The notes under the pieces are model-generated. The model saw nothing but the letters and a program-made list of their open reading frames with translations. It was not told the origin of the DNA and searched no databases. Made by a program: the position numbers and the translations under genes. From positions 671,501 through 735,500 of the forward strand of contig WPIO01000089.1 of assembly GCA_009760855.2 (NCBI GenBank): DNA of 64,000 nucleotides, given 5' to 3'. Origin of the DNA: Cristatella mucedo (lineage: Eukaryota; Bryozoa; Phylactolaemata; Cristatellidae). Of this stretch, positions 44,035 through 55,742 are shown in pieces (position 1 is the stretch's first letter; the number at the start of each line of letters is the position of its first letter).

Positions 44035-44395
44035 GTATTTGCCAACTCCAGCCGTCCTGAGCTGTTACTTCCATGCCACTCACTACCTCAACTGTGCGTT
44101 CAACCTGACTCAGCTATGCTTCTCGCTTTTTCTTTGTTGCGTGAGATGAAACCTGTTGGCTATCGAATAAAAGTACTAGCTGACTCAACAGCTTCTTTTG
44201 TATGGCGACAGAAAAGCCTTTTACGGCAATCACCAGTGCCTGCAGTGGCAATAAGGGATTGCCCACTGCAGGATTCGAACCCACGACTTCGGGACCGAGG
44301 TCGTGATAAGCAGCCGCCTTGCTTAGTGTGCCATCACGGCTCACCTGCGTACCGAAAGCCGCTTAGGCTTAGAGTGCAACATTACATCACAAATT
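44035..44395 (+). mobile_element. LINE-B 3' end interrupted by SINE-B (44166-44345, minus)
   Basis: TTCCATGCCACTCACTACCT and TTGCGTGAGATGAAACCTGT, then after the SINE GCGTACCGAAAGCCGCTTAG, follow the LINE-B 3' UTR order. The inserted SINE-B reads, on the minus strand, AGCCGTGATGGCACACTAAG, GTCGTGGGTTCGAATCCTGC and a tail to TTGAGTCAGCTAGT. Confidence 0.82.
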
Positions 44396-45089
44396 TCGGA
44401 ACTGAGTACATGAAAGCTGAAGTGCCTTCTTACTATACCAAAATTTGGGATTCAGAAACCGATAGTCACTGTCTTGCACGCACTAGCAGCACAAGCTCAA
44501 TCCGAGAGGGCAGCAGTGACAGCATTACGAAAAGATGCAACTAGACCTAGCATGGGGGGGGGAAGTGAACCATATGTAGCATCGTTTGTTGCGCTATATT
44601 GTTCGCTCAGGTCAGCCATCTCAAATTGTCAGAAGACGGTGTATCGTACCGTGCAGGCTCTGCAATCGGAGCTTCGGGATTTCAAACAACCACCCGCGCC
44701 TAACCTAATTGACGTCGGGGCTACTGACAGAATCCAGACAGACATGGGTGCTGCCATTCACCGAAGCCTTTGCGAGAAAACAACAAAACTGAGCCTTCGA
44801 TTAGCGATAAAAAAATCCTACCCAAATGTACAAACTCAAATCGCTATGAGAATCTCAGACTAGCCCACCAGCTGTGTATAACGTGTGCGTCCAAGGTATG
44901 CACGAGCATTTGTCAGTGTGTCATGACAATTTTATGGATACCTGCTTCTCAGTCGATGCGTCGTAATTTTTTCAGCGCACAGCGCCTCGTCTTGAGATCT
45001 ATTTCGTGCCCTTCGTATCTCACTCAGTGTTGGATATGCACTATGGAACGACAATTTTTGAATTTTCAAATTTTGGAGACAGCTGACAA
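44396..45089. other. Intergenic, nothing recognised
   Basis: Frames at 44474-44863 and 44770-45174 have no family resemblance. Confidence 0.4.
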
Positions 45090-45175
45090 GCAAGTAATAA
45101 TAATAATGAGAATATATTTATATAGTGCCATCGGAGAACTCAATAACTTTTTGGGCAATTTGCATATGCTGTAAA
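45090..45175 (-). repeat. LINE-A tail, decayed
   Basis: AATAATAATAATGAGAATAT, then TAGTGCCATCGGAGAACTCA and a GGGCAATTTGCATATGC end. Confidence 0.6.
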
Positions 45176-45799
45176 GGATGCATGATCGTATGATATGTGG
45201 TTCTTGGTAGTTTTTGCGAACATCATATGCGGAAACCGATACTGGTAAGACCTGTTTAAAGTGTATCTGTTTGTTGTTTGACCGTAGCACGTAAGAAATT
45301 ACGTGCCTGTGGACATGTAAACACTTACAGCTTTCGGTTGGTTCACCCTACCCTAAGCCGGCTGCAGCTTGAGAGTCGCCAGTTGCTAGTAACCTGCTTA
45401 TTAATTGTGTGCGTACTTATTATCGTTTCGTTATCGTCGTTCAAACGAATTCCTAGATGTTATTGCTGTTGCTAAGGTTAGTGAATTGTGCAATAACAAA
45501 AGAAAAGTGCCCCGAAGCTGACTCGGGGGCCCCGTACTGAGAACCCGCTCGTTTGTAGTCCTAGCATTGTCTAGAACCGCTCAGCGCGTTCTCCCTCAAG
45601 CGTTGCTGCGAGTCTCTCTTACTTAGTGGTCATCAGGCGGGCTATAAATCCGGCGGTCCAACTTAACGCTTTTCCTTGAAATCCTCGCTCAATGTGCAAT
45701 AAGCCCCTATTAATAAGCGACATTATTATTGAAAAGGCTTCGACCTGTCGTCTCGATCAAGACCTAGCTAAAATCGGTTAACTGCCCAACCATTAAAGA

Positions 45800-48690
45800 C
45801 GAAACCCAACAGGTTTCTACTTCTTTCACACCCCTAGATCAATCAAAATTGGAGGCTATCTCACTTGCCCATCCTTCAATTTTAAGCAGTGTGCAGTCTC
45901 CTCGAAGCAGTCTTTCCAATCTATTGTTTTGAGTTCACCCGACAACAAGCTACCAATGGTGGCAGTAGTCTATCGCCCCCCCCCCCTTGGTCCCAAGTAC
46001 TCCTTTATCTCAGATTTCTGTGATCTCATTTCGATTCTATGTGCGAGAAATCAATCTTTCCTCGTTATGGATTATTTCAAAATTCATTTTAATAACTCTC
46101 TGACTCCTTCAGAATCGGATTTCTTGCCCTGACTGACTCATTGTCTCTTATGGCTCATGTGCATAGCTACTTACATCAAGGGTCACCCACTCGACCAAAT
46201 TTTCTCCTACACCTGCACGCTATCATTACCGATTGATATCAAATTCTGCTTATCTGACCGCATGCAGATCTCATTCAGTCTACAATGTGTGCCCTCATCC
46301 GTATCTAAAGCCACCTGTGAATCGCGAAACCTAAAGATCCTTAACATCGATGCTGTCCGTGCGAGAATGTCTACCTCGCCTCTGCTGCTCAGTCCCCCTT
46401 CCGATCTGTCACCATTGGTAGATAGCTACAACACGACACTAGCTGACATGCTCGACGAGTTTGCACCTCTGACACACCGTGCCCCTCGCCCAGATGACCT
46501 CTGGTTAACCGCAGACATTAAACAAGCTGGGTCTACTAAATGCTAGCTTGAAAAGGCATACAAAAGATCAGGACTGGCTGCCCATCGACAGGCATATGAG
46601 GACTACTGTAGATCGTACCAATCGATTCTGGCAACGGCCAAGTCCAGCTTCTATAAAAACCATTGCTGAATTACAGATGCAGAATCCAAAAATGCTGATG
46701 TCTACGGTCAACCATCTCCTTAGCCGCTCTCAGGTTAGCTTCTTACCTAGCGATCCCTGTGATGATCTACCTGATCGCTTCTCTAGCTTCTTTGTCAACA
46801 AGATAAACAAGATCAGGGAGTCCATCCATAAGGTGCCAGCATCACCTCTGGAATCTTGTCCCTCAACTCCGTGAAGCAACTCAGTGTCTACATTCAAGGA
46901 GGTCACTAGTGACCTCGTCCTGAAGTTAATATTCCAATCAAAGAAGACAACAAGTTCTCTAGACCCGATTCCCACTGTCCTGCATCTACGATGCATTGAT
47001 CTGCTGCTGCCATGCATAACTAACGTCATAAATATGTCATTAGCCACAGGATATGTCCCAACACCTTTCACAAAGGTTGTAGTCAGGCTACTCAAGAAAA
47101 AGCACTAGACAAAAAGAACTAGAGCAACTTCTGCCCAGTCTTCCTTCTAATGCTCTTATCAAAGACACTGGAATGAGTCTTGGCAAACCAGCTGAAATCA
47201 TATGTTGAAACTTCAAACCTTGTTAGTAAGTTCCAGTCTGGCTTTAGAGCTACTCACTCCACAGAGTCAGCCTTGCTTCGGGTGTACAACGATCTACTTA
47301 GGAATGCTAACATGGGTAGAGTTTCTCTGCTTGTTTTGCTCAATCTTTCGGCAGCTTTCGATACTATCGATCACCAAGTCCTTCTTAAGCGCCTCTCATC
47401 TCGCCTGGGCATCGCTGGCACTGTTCTGCAGTGGTTCAGGTCCCATCTCAGAGTATTAATGTGAACGGACAAAGATCATTCGAGGTACCTCTGAAATATG
47501 GGATACCTCAGGACTTCGTGCTAGGTCCGGTTCTTTTCACCGTTAAGACTCTCCCTCTTGCCGATGTGATTTCCGAGCACAATCTAGGCTTTTACTTCTA
47601 TGCGGAAGAAACTCAGTTGCACCTTTGCTTTGATCCCTCTCAGCTCTCCAGCACGTCGAATTCTCTCAACTAACTCCCTTGCTGCATGTATTGATGACAT
47701 CTGCACATGGATGGCAGCAAATTTTCATCAATTATGATAAAACTAACTTACTAGTTATGGGCAAACCAAGTGTGATTCAGAAATTGGAAAATCTAAAGCT
47801 CAAAATCGGCTCTGTCAGCATATCGTCTGTTGAATCTGCATGAAATCCAAGTGTCATGTTCCAAAGTAACCTTTCATTAAACGATCACATCAGCTCCACA
47901 ATCAAGACTGCCTACTTACAGCTACATAACATTGCTAAAATTCAGGCTTGTTTAGATAGGGATACCACATCTAAGTTGGTCTATGCATTTGTGACATCCC
48001 GTCTTGACTTCTGTAACTCACTGCCTGCTGGTCTAACAGCCTGTGCAATCATGCCCTTACAGCTGGTGCAAAACCCTGCAGCAAGGCTTGTGTGTTGTGA
48101 GCGGCACAGTTGCCACATTACACCACAACTTCTAGCTTACCTGCACTGGCTCCCAGTCAAGCAAAGCATCGACTTTAAGGTGCTGTCATTCACTTTTCGG
48201 TCCCTTCATTCTCTGGCTCCAGCCTACCTAACAGGTATTCTCCCCCCACAAAGCTAAGCACACTACCACCTGATTTTTTTTAATCTAATCGTTGAGCTAC
48301 ACCTCGTACGAACCTCAAATCTTTTGGAGACCATGCCTTTATGCCATATGCTCTCAAAGCCTGGAGCTCACTTCCGACTGACCTCACGACCTCCCCTGAC
48401 TTTACCATATTTAAAAAGTAACTAAAAACGCATCTACTTATCACAGCATTTAGTGGGTCCGTGCGATTTATCCGTTGTGTGCTTATGCATGCTGACACCG
48501 TGCATGCTGCCACTAACCATCTTTGCATGCTGACCTGGTGCATGTCACCTCTAACCCTGTTGTGCTTGCCGTCATTGAGCATGCTACCACTAACCATTCA
48601 ACCGTGCTTCCTATGCAGTACACGTGAAGTGCCTAGAAAAAGATTAATTTCTCTGATGGCGCTATACAAATGTATTGTTATTACTACTAT
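45800..48690 (+). mobile_element. LINE-A, longest copy: CR1/L2-type non-LTR retrotransposon, inactive
   Basis: Frames in sequence give an endonuclease-like part (LPMVAVVYRPPPLGPKYSFI, FLVMDYFKIHFNN), a linker (SQVSFLPSDPCDD and FSSFFVNKINKIRESI), the RT (SKFQSGFRATHSTESALLRV, LLVLLNLSAAFDTIDHQVLL, YGIPQDFVLGPVLF, FYFYAEETQLHLCFDPS) and the C-terminal part (AFVTSRLDFCNSLPAG, LQLVQNPAARLVCCERHS). The 3' end is AGTGCCTAGAAAAAGATTAA with (ATT)-like sequence at 48690. It is inactive: at least six frame changes, motif A LLDLSAAFD changed to LLNLSAAFD, and the YADD box changed to YAEE. Clade is assigned from motif style only. Confidence 0.9.
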
Positions 48691-48913
48691 CGTCCACGAA
48701 TGACCTGTCAGCCAACTGCCCCGATTGTCTAGCCCAGTATGGCTGGTAGGGGGGTAGTGGTAGATGGCGATGCTTCTAACGATGACGCTCGACGACGGTC
48801 GGTCTGGGCCTCTCTGGGCCTCTGGGCGATGGCTAGCCACGATTCGATGAGGGGACAGTCATCTAGCATAAAGACGGTCAACTCGGCGCGAGTAGAGTGG
48901 CAACAAAAGAACC

Positions 48914-48946
48914 CAATCCGCAGGGCGGGCACCGCCCTGCGGATTG
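48914..48946. repeat. Perfect 15-bp inverted repeat, 3-base loop
   Basis: CAATCCGCAGGGCGG, GCA, then the exact reverse complement. Confidence 0.95.
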
Positions 48947-49023
48947 CCTCTGGCGAAGGAGCCACCTGTGCATCTGCTTGATACTCTCCTTATCCGCCGT
49001 CGCCGCCGAGAGCCACGTGAGTG

Positions 49024-49026
<3 letters not shown>

Positions 49027-49112
<86 letters not shown>
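49027..49112. repeat. (AG)n microsatellite, pure, about 43 units
   Basis: Uninterrupted GA dinucleotides. Confidence 0.98.
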
Positions 49113-49116
<4 letters not shown>

Positions 49117-49530
49117 GCAGGGCAGCCGAGACACGCACTTGTATCGAGCCGCGCGACCCTTGGTCCTTTGGTCGATTCCGACGGACCCCTCCTCCCTAAC
49201 TCCGACGGGGGCGGAGTCTGCCTATTCGTCCTATTCATGCTATACATTTCGTCCTATTCAGGCTGTGCGTATACGTCGTTTAATTGATGCCCCTCCGACG
49301 TATGCAAACCGCCAAAATCGTCCCCGTCGCTTTTCGCCTACGCCTACTTCGATTGGAAGACCGCTCTGCACACTCAGCCTCAGAAGCTGACACTAACAGC
49401 TCAAATCGATGCGTCCTCTCGCCTAGCTTTGGAGTAAGTGATGTAAGTGTTCGGAGCCAGGTTTTGAGCTCCGTCGACCTTCGGGGCATTAGCTGGGACA
49501 TAGTCTACGGATCTCTAATCCTCGGAAATT

Positions 49531-49672
49531 TTTAGGTGCTCGCTCTTCATGACCCGGGCCGTGGGTTCGACTTCTGCACTGGTCGATCCTTTATCGACCG
49601 CTGCAAGGGGCGGTGAACGCCGTGAAGGCTCTTCGGCCGCAATTTAAAAAGAGGCTGTTAAATCAGCTTAAA
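49531..49672 (+). repeat. SINE-B copy
   Basis: GCTCTTCATGACCCGGGCCG, TGGGTTCGACTTCTGCACTG, AAGGCTCTTCGGCCGC and AGGCTGTTAAATCAGCTTA follow the SINE-B order. Confidence 0.8.
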
Positions 49673-49894
49673 AAAGATCGCATATTCAGCACCATGTACC
49701 CAAATGCAGGAGCTCACCGGAGCCGACTGATATCGCATCCTTACTTGACGTGACTGACCAGGCAAGTGAGAGCGAAGCTAAAAGTCCACCCTGCTCCTGG
49801 ATGCCCTTGCTCAGTCTATGTAAATTGTTCTTTTTATGCTTGTACGTGCTGCAACAATGCATGCTAATATAAATAATCAGCAACGACGAAATTT

Positions 49895-50180
49895 TTTTCC
49901 GCTGAACTTACTTCCATATCCTTCTTACGCAACGATATTTTCTCTTCTTCTATCGACAGTGGCACTTTCCTTACAGCCGTTCTGAGCGAGCAACTACTTT
50001 CAGGCCAACACTTCCTCGATTGGCCTCCTGAATGAGCTATGGTTCTTACTTTCTATTTGCTTCGTGAGATGGAGTCTGTTGGCTACCGTGTGCGTATAGA
50101 AAGTCACTTAGGCCTCAAGTGTAGTATAGGAAACTCTCCTGCAAAATTCCTACTTGATCTTTGTGGCTGTATGGAGTTAA
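49895..50180 (+). mobile_element. LINE-B 3' end fragment
   Basis: It contains CTTACTTCCATATCCTTCTT near the start and, further on, TTCGTGAGATGGAGTCTGTT with the following GCTACCGTGTGCGTA, as in the other LINE-B copies. Confidence 0.7.
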
Positions 50181-50388
50181 GGATGGAAATATATTCAATT
50201 CCCAGCCAATGTCAAACACATAAAAAAATTCCGTCTCTTCGAATGAAGTAACCAATGTATTATTTGTATTATTATTGTGAGCGGCGAAGAGCCGCTGATC
50301 GGCCAGCCTCATTATTAGATTCACTAATAGCTTTTGAGCGTTGACTCCACTTTTACTTGTCCAATGGGTTGCCAGTGGTATGCGCCGA

Positions 50389-50525
50389 GCTGGTTTGGTC
50401 CAGCGGTTATGGTGCTCGCCCCTACCAAGGCTTGGTTGAGGTAGTGGACCCGAGCCCCGAGGCATATGTGAAGCGCCTGAATAGAGATTAAGCTCTCTTA
50501 GGGCGTTATACAAATGAATTACATT
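50389..50525 (+). repeat. SINE-A, near-complete copy
   Basis: GCTGGTTTGGTCCAGCGGTT, GGTAGTGGACCCGAGCCCCG and GAAGCGCCTGAATAGAGATT to CAAATGAATTACAT. Confidence 0.87.
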
Positions 50526-51305
50526 TATATTTATGCTGGCATTATTACAGCTTGCTACCTTTTAAATGGTCGTGGGAAATAGAATCGATGCTTGGATAAT
50601 GCCGAGGCCGTAGGGCGCTCTATTAACTGACCTGCGGAGGGGGCGGGGCGGAGAAACTTACATAGCTCATAATCCAGCTTCGCCGCGCTCTCGATCTGTC
50701 GTTTAAACTTTGGGGAAAATCTGGGTACGCCTGTAGTGAACCTGTTTTCTCAGCAACGGCGATGAAAATACATCTCGTCATATATAGGCGGTGCAGCTGA
50801 AAAATTACCCCAGCAAGTTTTATTTTCGTGGGAGGCGGCAAGAGTTTTACACTCACTTTACAGTTTTGTCAGTTAACATATCCGAAGCTAGCGGCTTTCA
50901 ATTTAATTTTTCTGGCGCTCAAATGTCCTAATAATCTTCCTGTACTTAACGAGTGAAAATGAGGCTTTTTGTCTTTGCACACGCTCTCGGAATCCCAGAA
51001 ATAACTGTGGATACTTACATTTAATTGGCTAAATCCCACATATCTCTTCCAATATAAAAAAAACTTAAGCTTCAGTTTGATAAAAATATTTGAAGAGCTC
51101 GCTCACGACGATGTTTTCGCCAAATGTTTGGCAGCGGTGCTGTTTAAGTATGGCGAACAGATTTTGATCCAGCGGTTGATTAAATCTTCGATGTAGCGTC
51201 TTATGGCAAGTACTACACCCGGCTTTAGCCGTCAAACGCTCTCAGCATTTCAGTCTGGTGAAATGCAGGACTACTGTTCCGTATAGATTTCTATAGCTGT
51301 GCATA
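50526..51305. other. Intergenic, nothing recognised
   Basis: AT-rich stretch without repeat match or long open frame. Confidence 0.45.
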
Positions 51306-51309
51306 TTCA

Positions 51310-52150
51310 GTGTATACTCTCACAGGTCTTTTTCCTAATGCAATAAGCTCTACAATAAAGTCTGCCTACTTTCAGCTACATAACGTTGCTAAAATTTGGG
51401 CATGTTTAGACATGGATACCACATCTAAATTGGTCCATGCATTTGTGACATCCCGTCTTGACTCCTGTAGCTCACTGCTTGCTGACCTTTCGGCATGTGC
51501 AGTCAGGCGCTTACAGCTGGTGCAAAACTCTGCAGCTAGGCTTGTGTGTCGCGAGCACTACAGTTGCCACATCACACCACTGCTCGCCGACCTGCACTGG
51601 CTAACAGTCAAGCAAACGGATCGACTTCAAGGTTTTGTCACTCACTTGTAGGTCCATTCATGCTTTGGCTCCAGCCTGCTTATCAGATCTACTCCTCCAC
51701 CAGGCCAAGCATCGTACCATCCGCTTTTCGGAATCTAGCAGTTTACCAATACCTCGTACAAACCTCAAATCCTTTGGAGACCGTGCATTTAGTTAATATA
51801 CTCCCAAAGCCTGGAAATCACTCCCGACTTGCGTCACGACATCCCCTGACTCGACCACATTTAAAAAGAATTTACAAACGCGCCTATTTAGGACAGCATT
51901 TAGTGGGTCCCTGTGATTTGTCCTTCATGTGCTCATGGGTGCTGACACTGTGCATGCTGCCACTAACCAAACTTGCATGCTGACCCTGTGCATGTCTCCG
52001 TAATAACCATGTTGTTCATGTTGTTTATCAAGCACGATACCACTCACCATTCGATCGTGTTTCCTTGGCAGCAAATGTAAAGCCCCTAGAAAGAGATTGG
52101 GTTCTCTGAGGGCGCTGAATCAAGTGTATTATTGCTCTTATTTTTATTAT
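51310..52150 (+). mobile_element. LINE-A, 5'-truncated, with SINE-A attached
   Basis: The plus strand encodes STIKSAYFQLHNVAKIWACL, AFVTSRLDSCSSLLADLS, VRRLQLVQNSAARLVCREHY and ADLHWLTVKQ, then frameshifts. The tail GCCCCTAGAAAGAGATTGGG runs to TCAAGTGTATTATTGCTCTT. It is the counterpart of the 15.2-16.5 kb copy. Confidence 0.88.
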
Positions 52151-52173
52151 TTATAAAACGCTTAACAGATACC

Positions 52174-52308
52174 ACGCTGGTTTGACCCATGGGTAGGGCG
52201 CTCGCCTTTGATGACCACGGTCGTGACTTCTGTCCCTGTGGCGCACGTGAAGCGCGTGGCTAGAGATTCGGTTCTCTGCACGGGCACTGCACGCATGAAT
52301 TATATATT
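52174..52308 (+). repeat. SINE-A copy joined to LINE-A
   Basis: CGCTGGTTTGACCCATGGGT, GACCACGGTCGTGACTTCTG and CACGTGAAGCGCGTGGCTAG to GCATGAATTATATATTC. It shares diagnostic changes with the copy at 15078-15229. Confidence 0.87.
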
Positions 52309-53161
52309 CTTTTTTAACTCGCAAGCTTGGCTTGTTTCTCGAGAGCACCGCACTTGCCACATTAAATCATTTCTATCCGACCTACACTGTCTTGTACCGT
52401 CATCGGCTTCGAGGTTTTATCTCGGACCCCTCATTCTCTTAGTTTTAGGCTCGCCTATCTTCTGCACTTTCCCGTCTTCTGCACTTTCTCTTCGCGCTGT
52501 CCCTCGCACGAGCTACTCTGACTCGGCCTTCGGGTGTGCCGTACCTTAACCCACGTCAAATCCTTATCGGATTATGATCCGATATTATTATTATCATTTT
52601 TATTGTTATTATTATCCTTATCCTTACCTTCAGCTCGTGTGCACCAATTTCCTGGATCTCGCTGCCAACTGACATCACGACACACTGTTTTTGCAGTTTC
52701 TGGGGCTATTTCTGGCTTTCGACATAGTCATCATTCTTGGTGGATACTATTTTCTAGTACCGTCGGAGCACAGCGAAGTGAGACTTACTAGATGCATAAA
52801 ATATCCTCTTCTCTAGCAATCTATTCCAACCACCATGTTTAGCATTTTTTCCCAGTCGTTGAGAGTTTAAAACACGCTAATGTTGAGCATGTATTACCGT
52901 AGGCTCGTAGACGTGGTTCGAAGATAAGCAAGAAATCGATGTGGAAAGTGGAAAGGAAAACCACCCAACAGCGTTCTCTGATAAACAAGAAGTTAAAGAA
53001 TTCTTTTATATTATTGTATAGGATTGAACTATCTCACTTTGCCAAATGCATGCATTAAATGAATCAGTCATTTCATGAAGTAAGTGAACACATTTCAGTG
53101 CAAGCAGGTCACCATGTTTTTGGCTTCTCGTGTGTTTCCCAAGACTTCAGGAAGCAGTTTT

Positions 53162-53235
53162 GTACAGCTATACAGCTCTTTTTATTTGTACAGCTATACA
53201 GCTCTTTTTATTTGTACAGCTATACAGCTCTTTTT
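53162..53235. repeat. 26-bp tandem repeat, about 2.8 units
   Basis: GTACAGCTATACAGCTCTTT then TTATTT, repeated head to tail. Confidence 0.95.
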
Positions 53236-53428
53236 CTATCAGGAAATGTATTTGAATGGTTTCTTGCCCTAACTACACTATCAATTTCTTGTATATTCTT
53301 GAATCAGATCTTGCTTATGTCTGCGCATACAAAAAGCAAGATACCTCAAACCTTGAACATTCCAGACTAGTTACGTAGTCATTGAGATGCATTTCCTTGA
53401 TGGGATATCTGGCATATTCAAAAAAAGG

Positions 53429-53565
53429 GTAGCTGATTTAACAGCCTCATTTATGTAGCGGCCGAAGAGCCTTAACGGCTATCACCGCCACTTGCAGTAG
53501 ATAATAAAAGGATCGTCCAGTGCATGCATGACTCGAACCCAATACTGGGTCGTGAAGAACGAGCC
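53429..53565 (-). repeat. SINE-B copy
   Basis: The reverse strand ends GGCTGTTAAATCAGCTAC, with AGCCGTTAAGGCTCTTCGGC and GGACGATCCTTTTATTATCT upstream and the B-box-like GGGTTCGAGTCATGC. Confidence 0.8.
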
Positions 53566-54054
53566 CCTTACCTTCTGGGCAAAGACCGGGGGGGGGCACT
53601 CTTACTTCATCATGCTCTGATTTTTCTGCTAAAAACTATCCTTCGAAAACCACAACTGTTTCCGCACCCACCAAAAACCACAAACCAAGTTAAGTTTGCC
53701 TGTTTTGTCGCACCTAGTAGGTTCGACAATGTAACAGCCTGCATAATTTGTTACATGTATTGCTTCCTTATATGAATCTCACTTGCGGTAGTATTTTTCG
53801 CCGTGATTTTTTAAAACTTCGCAAAGCTTCAGATCTGTGTTAATTCCCAGGGTGCGAGGAATTTTTGGGCCACCACCGTAAAGGAATGTAGACACGTGGG
53901 AGCTTACCAGCACTCCCGCAGCCGTGCTCGAAAATTGGGTTATTTAGCAGCAATAAAGCGGCTCATATTTTCCCCGGCTACCATATTTCATTTATCTTTA
54001 TCTTTTTGGAGAGTCAAATTTTGATACCAGAGTAATAAATAGTTACTTTATGTA

Positions 54055-54172
54055 GCACTCTGATATAACTTAATCTCTATTCAGGCGCTTCGCATATGCT
54101 ACGGGGCTCAAGCCCACGATCTCGGCCAGATTATGGTCGGGGCGAGCGCCTTAACCACTGGGCAAAACCAGC
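54055..54172 (-). repeat. SINE-A copy
   Basis: The reverse strand reads GCTGGTTTTGCCCAGTGGTT, AAGGCGCTCGCCCC, GATCGTGGGCTTGAGCCCCG and GAAGCGCCTGAATAGAGATT. Confidence 0.87.
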
Positions 54173-54305
54173 GAGGCGAGTAATCCTTCCTCGTGGGTGA
54201 AATGCTGGAAATCTTTCGAAAAACAGTTGTTACGACATTTCCTGTCCATCCAAATCTAGAGAAGTCGTCGGCAGGCGCAAAGTGAATATTACAAAAGCTG
54301 CACCT

Positions 54306-54401
54306 ACAAAACTTTGCAGGTGGATAGATTGTAACAAAACTATGCAGATGGAATGGATCGATGGTAAAAAAAACTATGCAGATGGATCGATGGCAATAAA
54401 A
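54306..54401. repeat. Imperfect tandem repeat of about 30 bases, three units
   Basis: AAACTATGCAGATGGA followed by TGGATCGATGG, repeated with changes. Confidence 0.75.
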
Positions 54402-54582
54402 CAGGAACTAGCCTGCGCTTGAGACTAAGGTGACAGTGAACACCACGAGGAAGATCGCCTATTTATCAACTCAATATATTGTCGTTCCCGCGATATCCTT
54501 GTCGTTCGTAGATATGGCTGGGCATTCCGCTAGCGACGAGTTGCTGAGCGCTAAGGTCAATCCAACCTGAGATCAATTGAAA

Positions 54583-54674
54583 GAAAATTCCCGATACAGA
54601 GTCCCTCAAGCTATATAATTATGTAGCTTGACGGACCCTGGCTCAGGAATTTCCTGTGGAATTTTCTTTTTTCA
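54583..54674. repeat. Imperfect long inverted repeat (hairpin)
   Basis: GAAAATTCC at both outer ends and TCAAGCTA / TAGCTTGA around a short AT loop near 54620, with mismatches between. Possibly a small MITE-like element. Confidence 0.55.
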
Positions 54675-55683
54675 TCTTGGGAGTCTATTTATAATCAGAC
54701 TCCAAAGATCGCGAGGCTCCGGTGTAAGAGATCACAACGTATGAGTGAATTGGATCGGTTGCTGCTGAGACTGGCATCCCGGCAAGCCGGACGAACAGTT
54801 TTTCCATCGCAGCGACTACTGACTATTGCAGCGATTACCGCGAACCCTACACGCCCTCTTTCGTACCGCCAGCGAAACGCCGCCATTCTGCGCAAGTACT
54901 GACGTCGGTTGACATTTACTGAGTGCGTTTAACCTTCTCCAGTCCCCGCGCTAGCTAAAGGAGCTGCAAGCACTTGCGACCGCCGAGCTCCGCTCTGCAC
55001 AACTGCTCATATATGCGCCGCCGAGCGGCGAGCGGCGGAGGTAAATCGGCGAATGAGTCTGCGGGTCAAGGCCACAAACTCGCGCTCACGGCCTCGTGAG
55101 ATTGGACGATGGGGGCGCGCGCGCGCAGCCGCGAGGAGCCGTTGCTCGGCGAAAGGGTAACGTTGCGGACGAGGCGAGCGCCTAGCGAACGCTTGCGCCC
55201 GAGCGGGCGCCTTTATTTCGGCGGCGACCGTAAGTAGCCGCAGCAGTGCGTACGGATAGAGGCCGATGAATGAAGACGCCTTCCTGTCGAGCTCGTCTCG
55301 TGGGGCTTCGCCCCGGCGCCGCCGCCGGCGGCGGCGGTGGCATCCCTGAGCTCGTTGAGGCGATTCCGGGAAACGCGAGCGAGCGAGCGACAGGCGACGC
55401 TCCTAAGGCTACGGGCCGGTAATACTAGAAGCGGCTGCGGTGGCTGCGCCCGCTGCCGCCCTCGACCGCTGACCCGCGAATTCCGCGTAAGCGGGGCAGC
55501 GGCGGCGGTGGCGAATATAGTAGCTCTCCGATTTCTCCTCCACCGGCGCTTGCCACCGCCGCCGCCGACCTGCGCTCGGCGCGCGCTCGGGCCGGAGCAC
55601 GGCGCACCGCTTCGATCCTGCGCGCGTCGGACGCGCGCTGCAGACTCGGAGGCCGTGCGTTCGCTCCTACGCAGCCGCGAGTT

Positions 55684-55742
55684 CGCGGCGGAGCGCGCCG
55701 CCTCTCGGCGCTCCGGCCCGAGAGGCGGCGCGCTCCGCCGCG
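55684..55742. repeat. Perfect 25-bp inverted repeat, 9-base loop
   Basis: The arm 55684-55708 (CGCGGCGGAGCGCGCCGCCT then CTCGG) is the exact reverse complement of 55718-55742. Confidence 0.95.

Noticed and set aside
44114-44344. Frame with VVGSNPAVGNPLLPL
   Set aside because: It is the translation of a SINE-B B-box region, not a gene.
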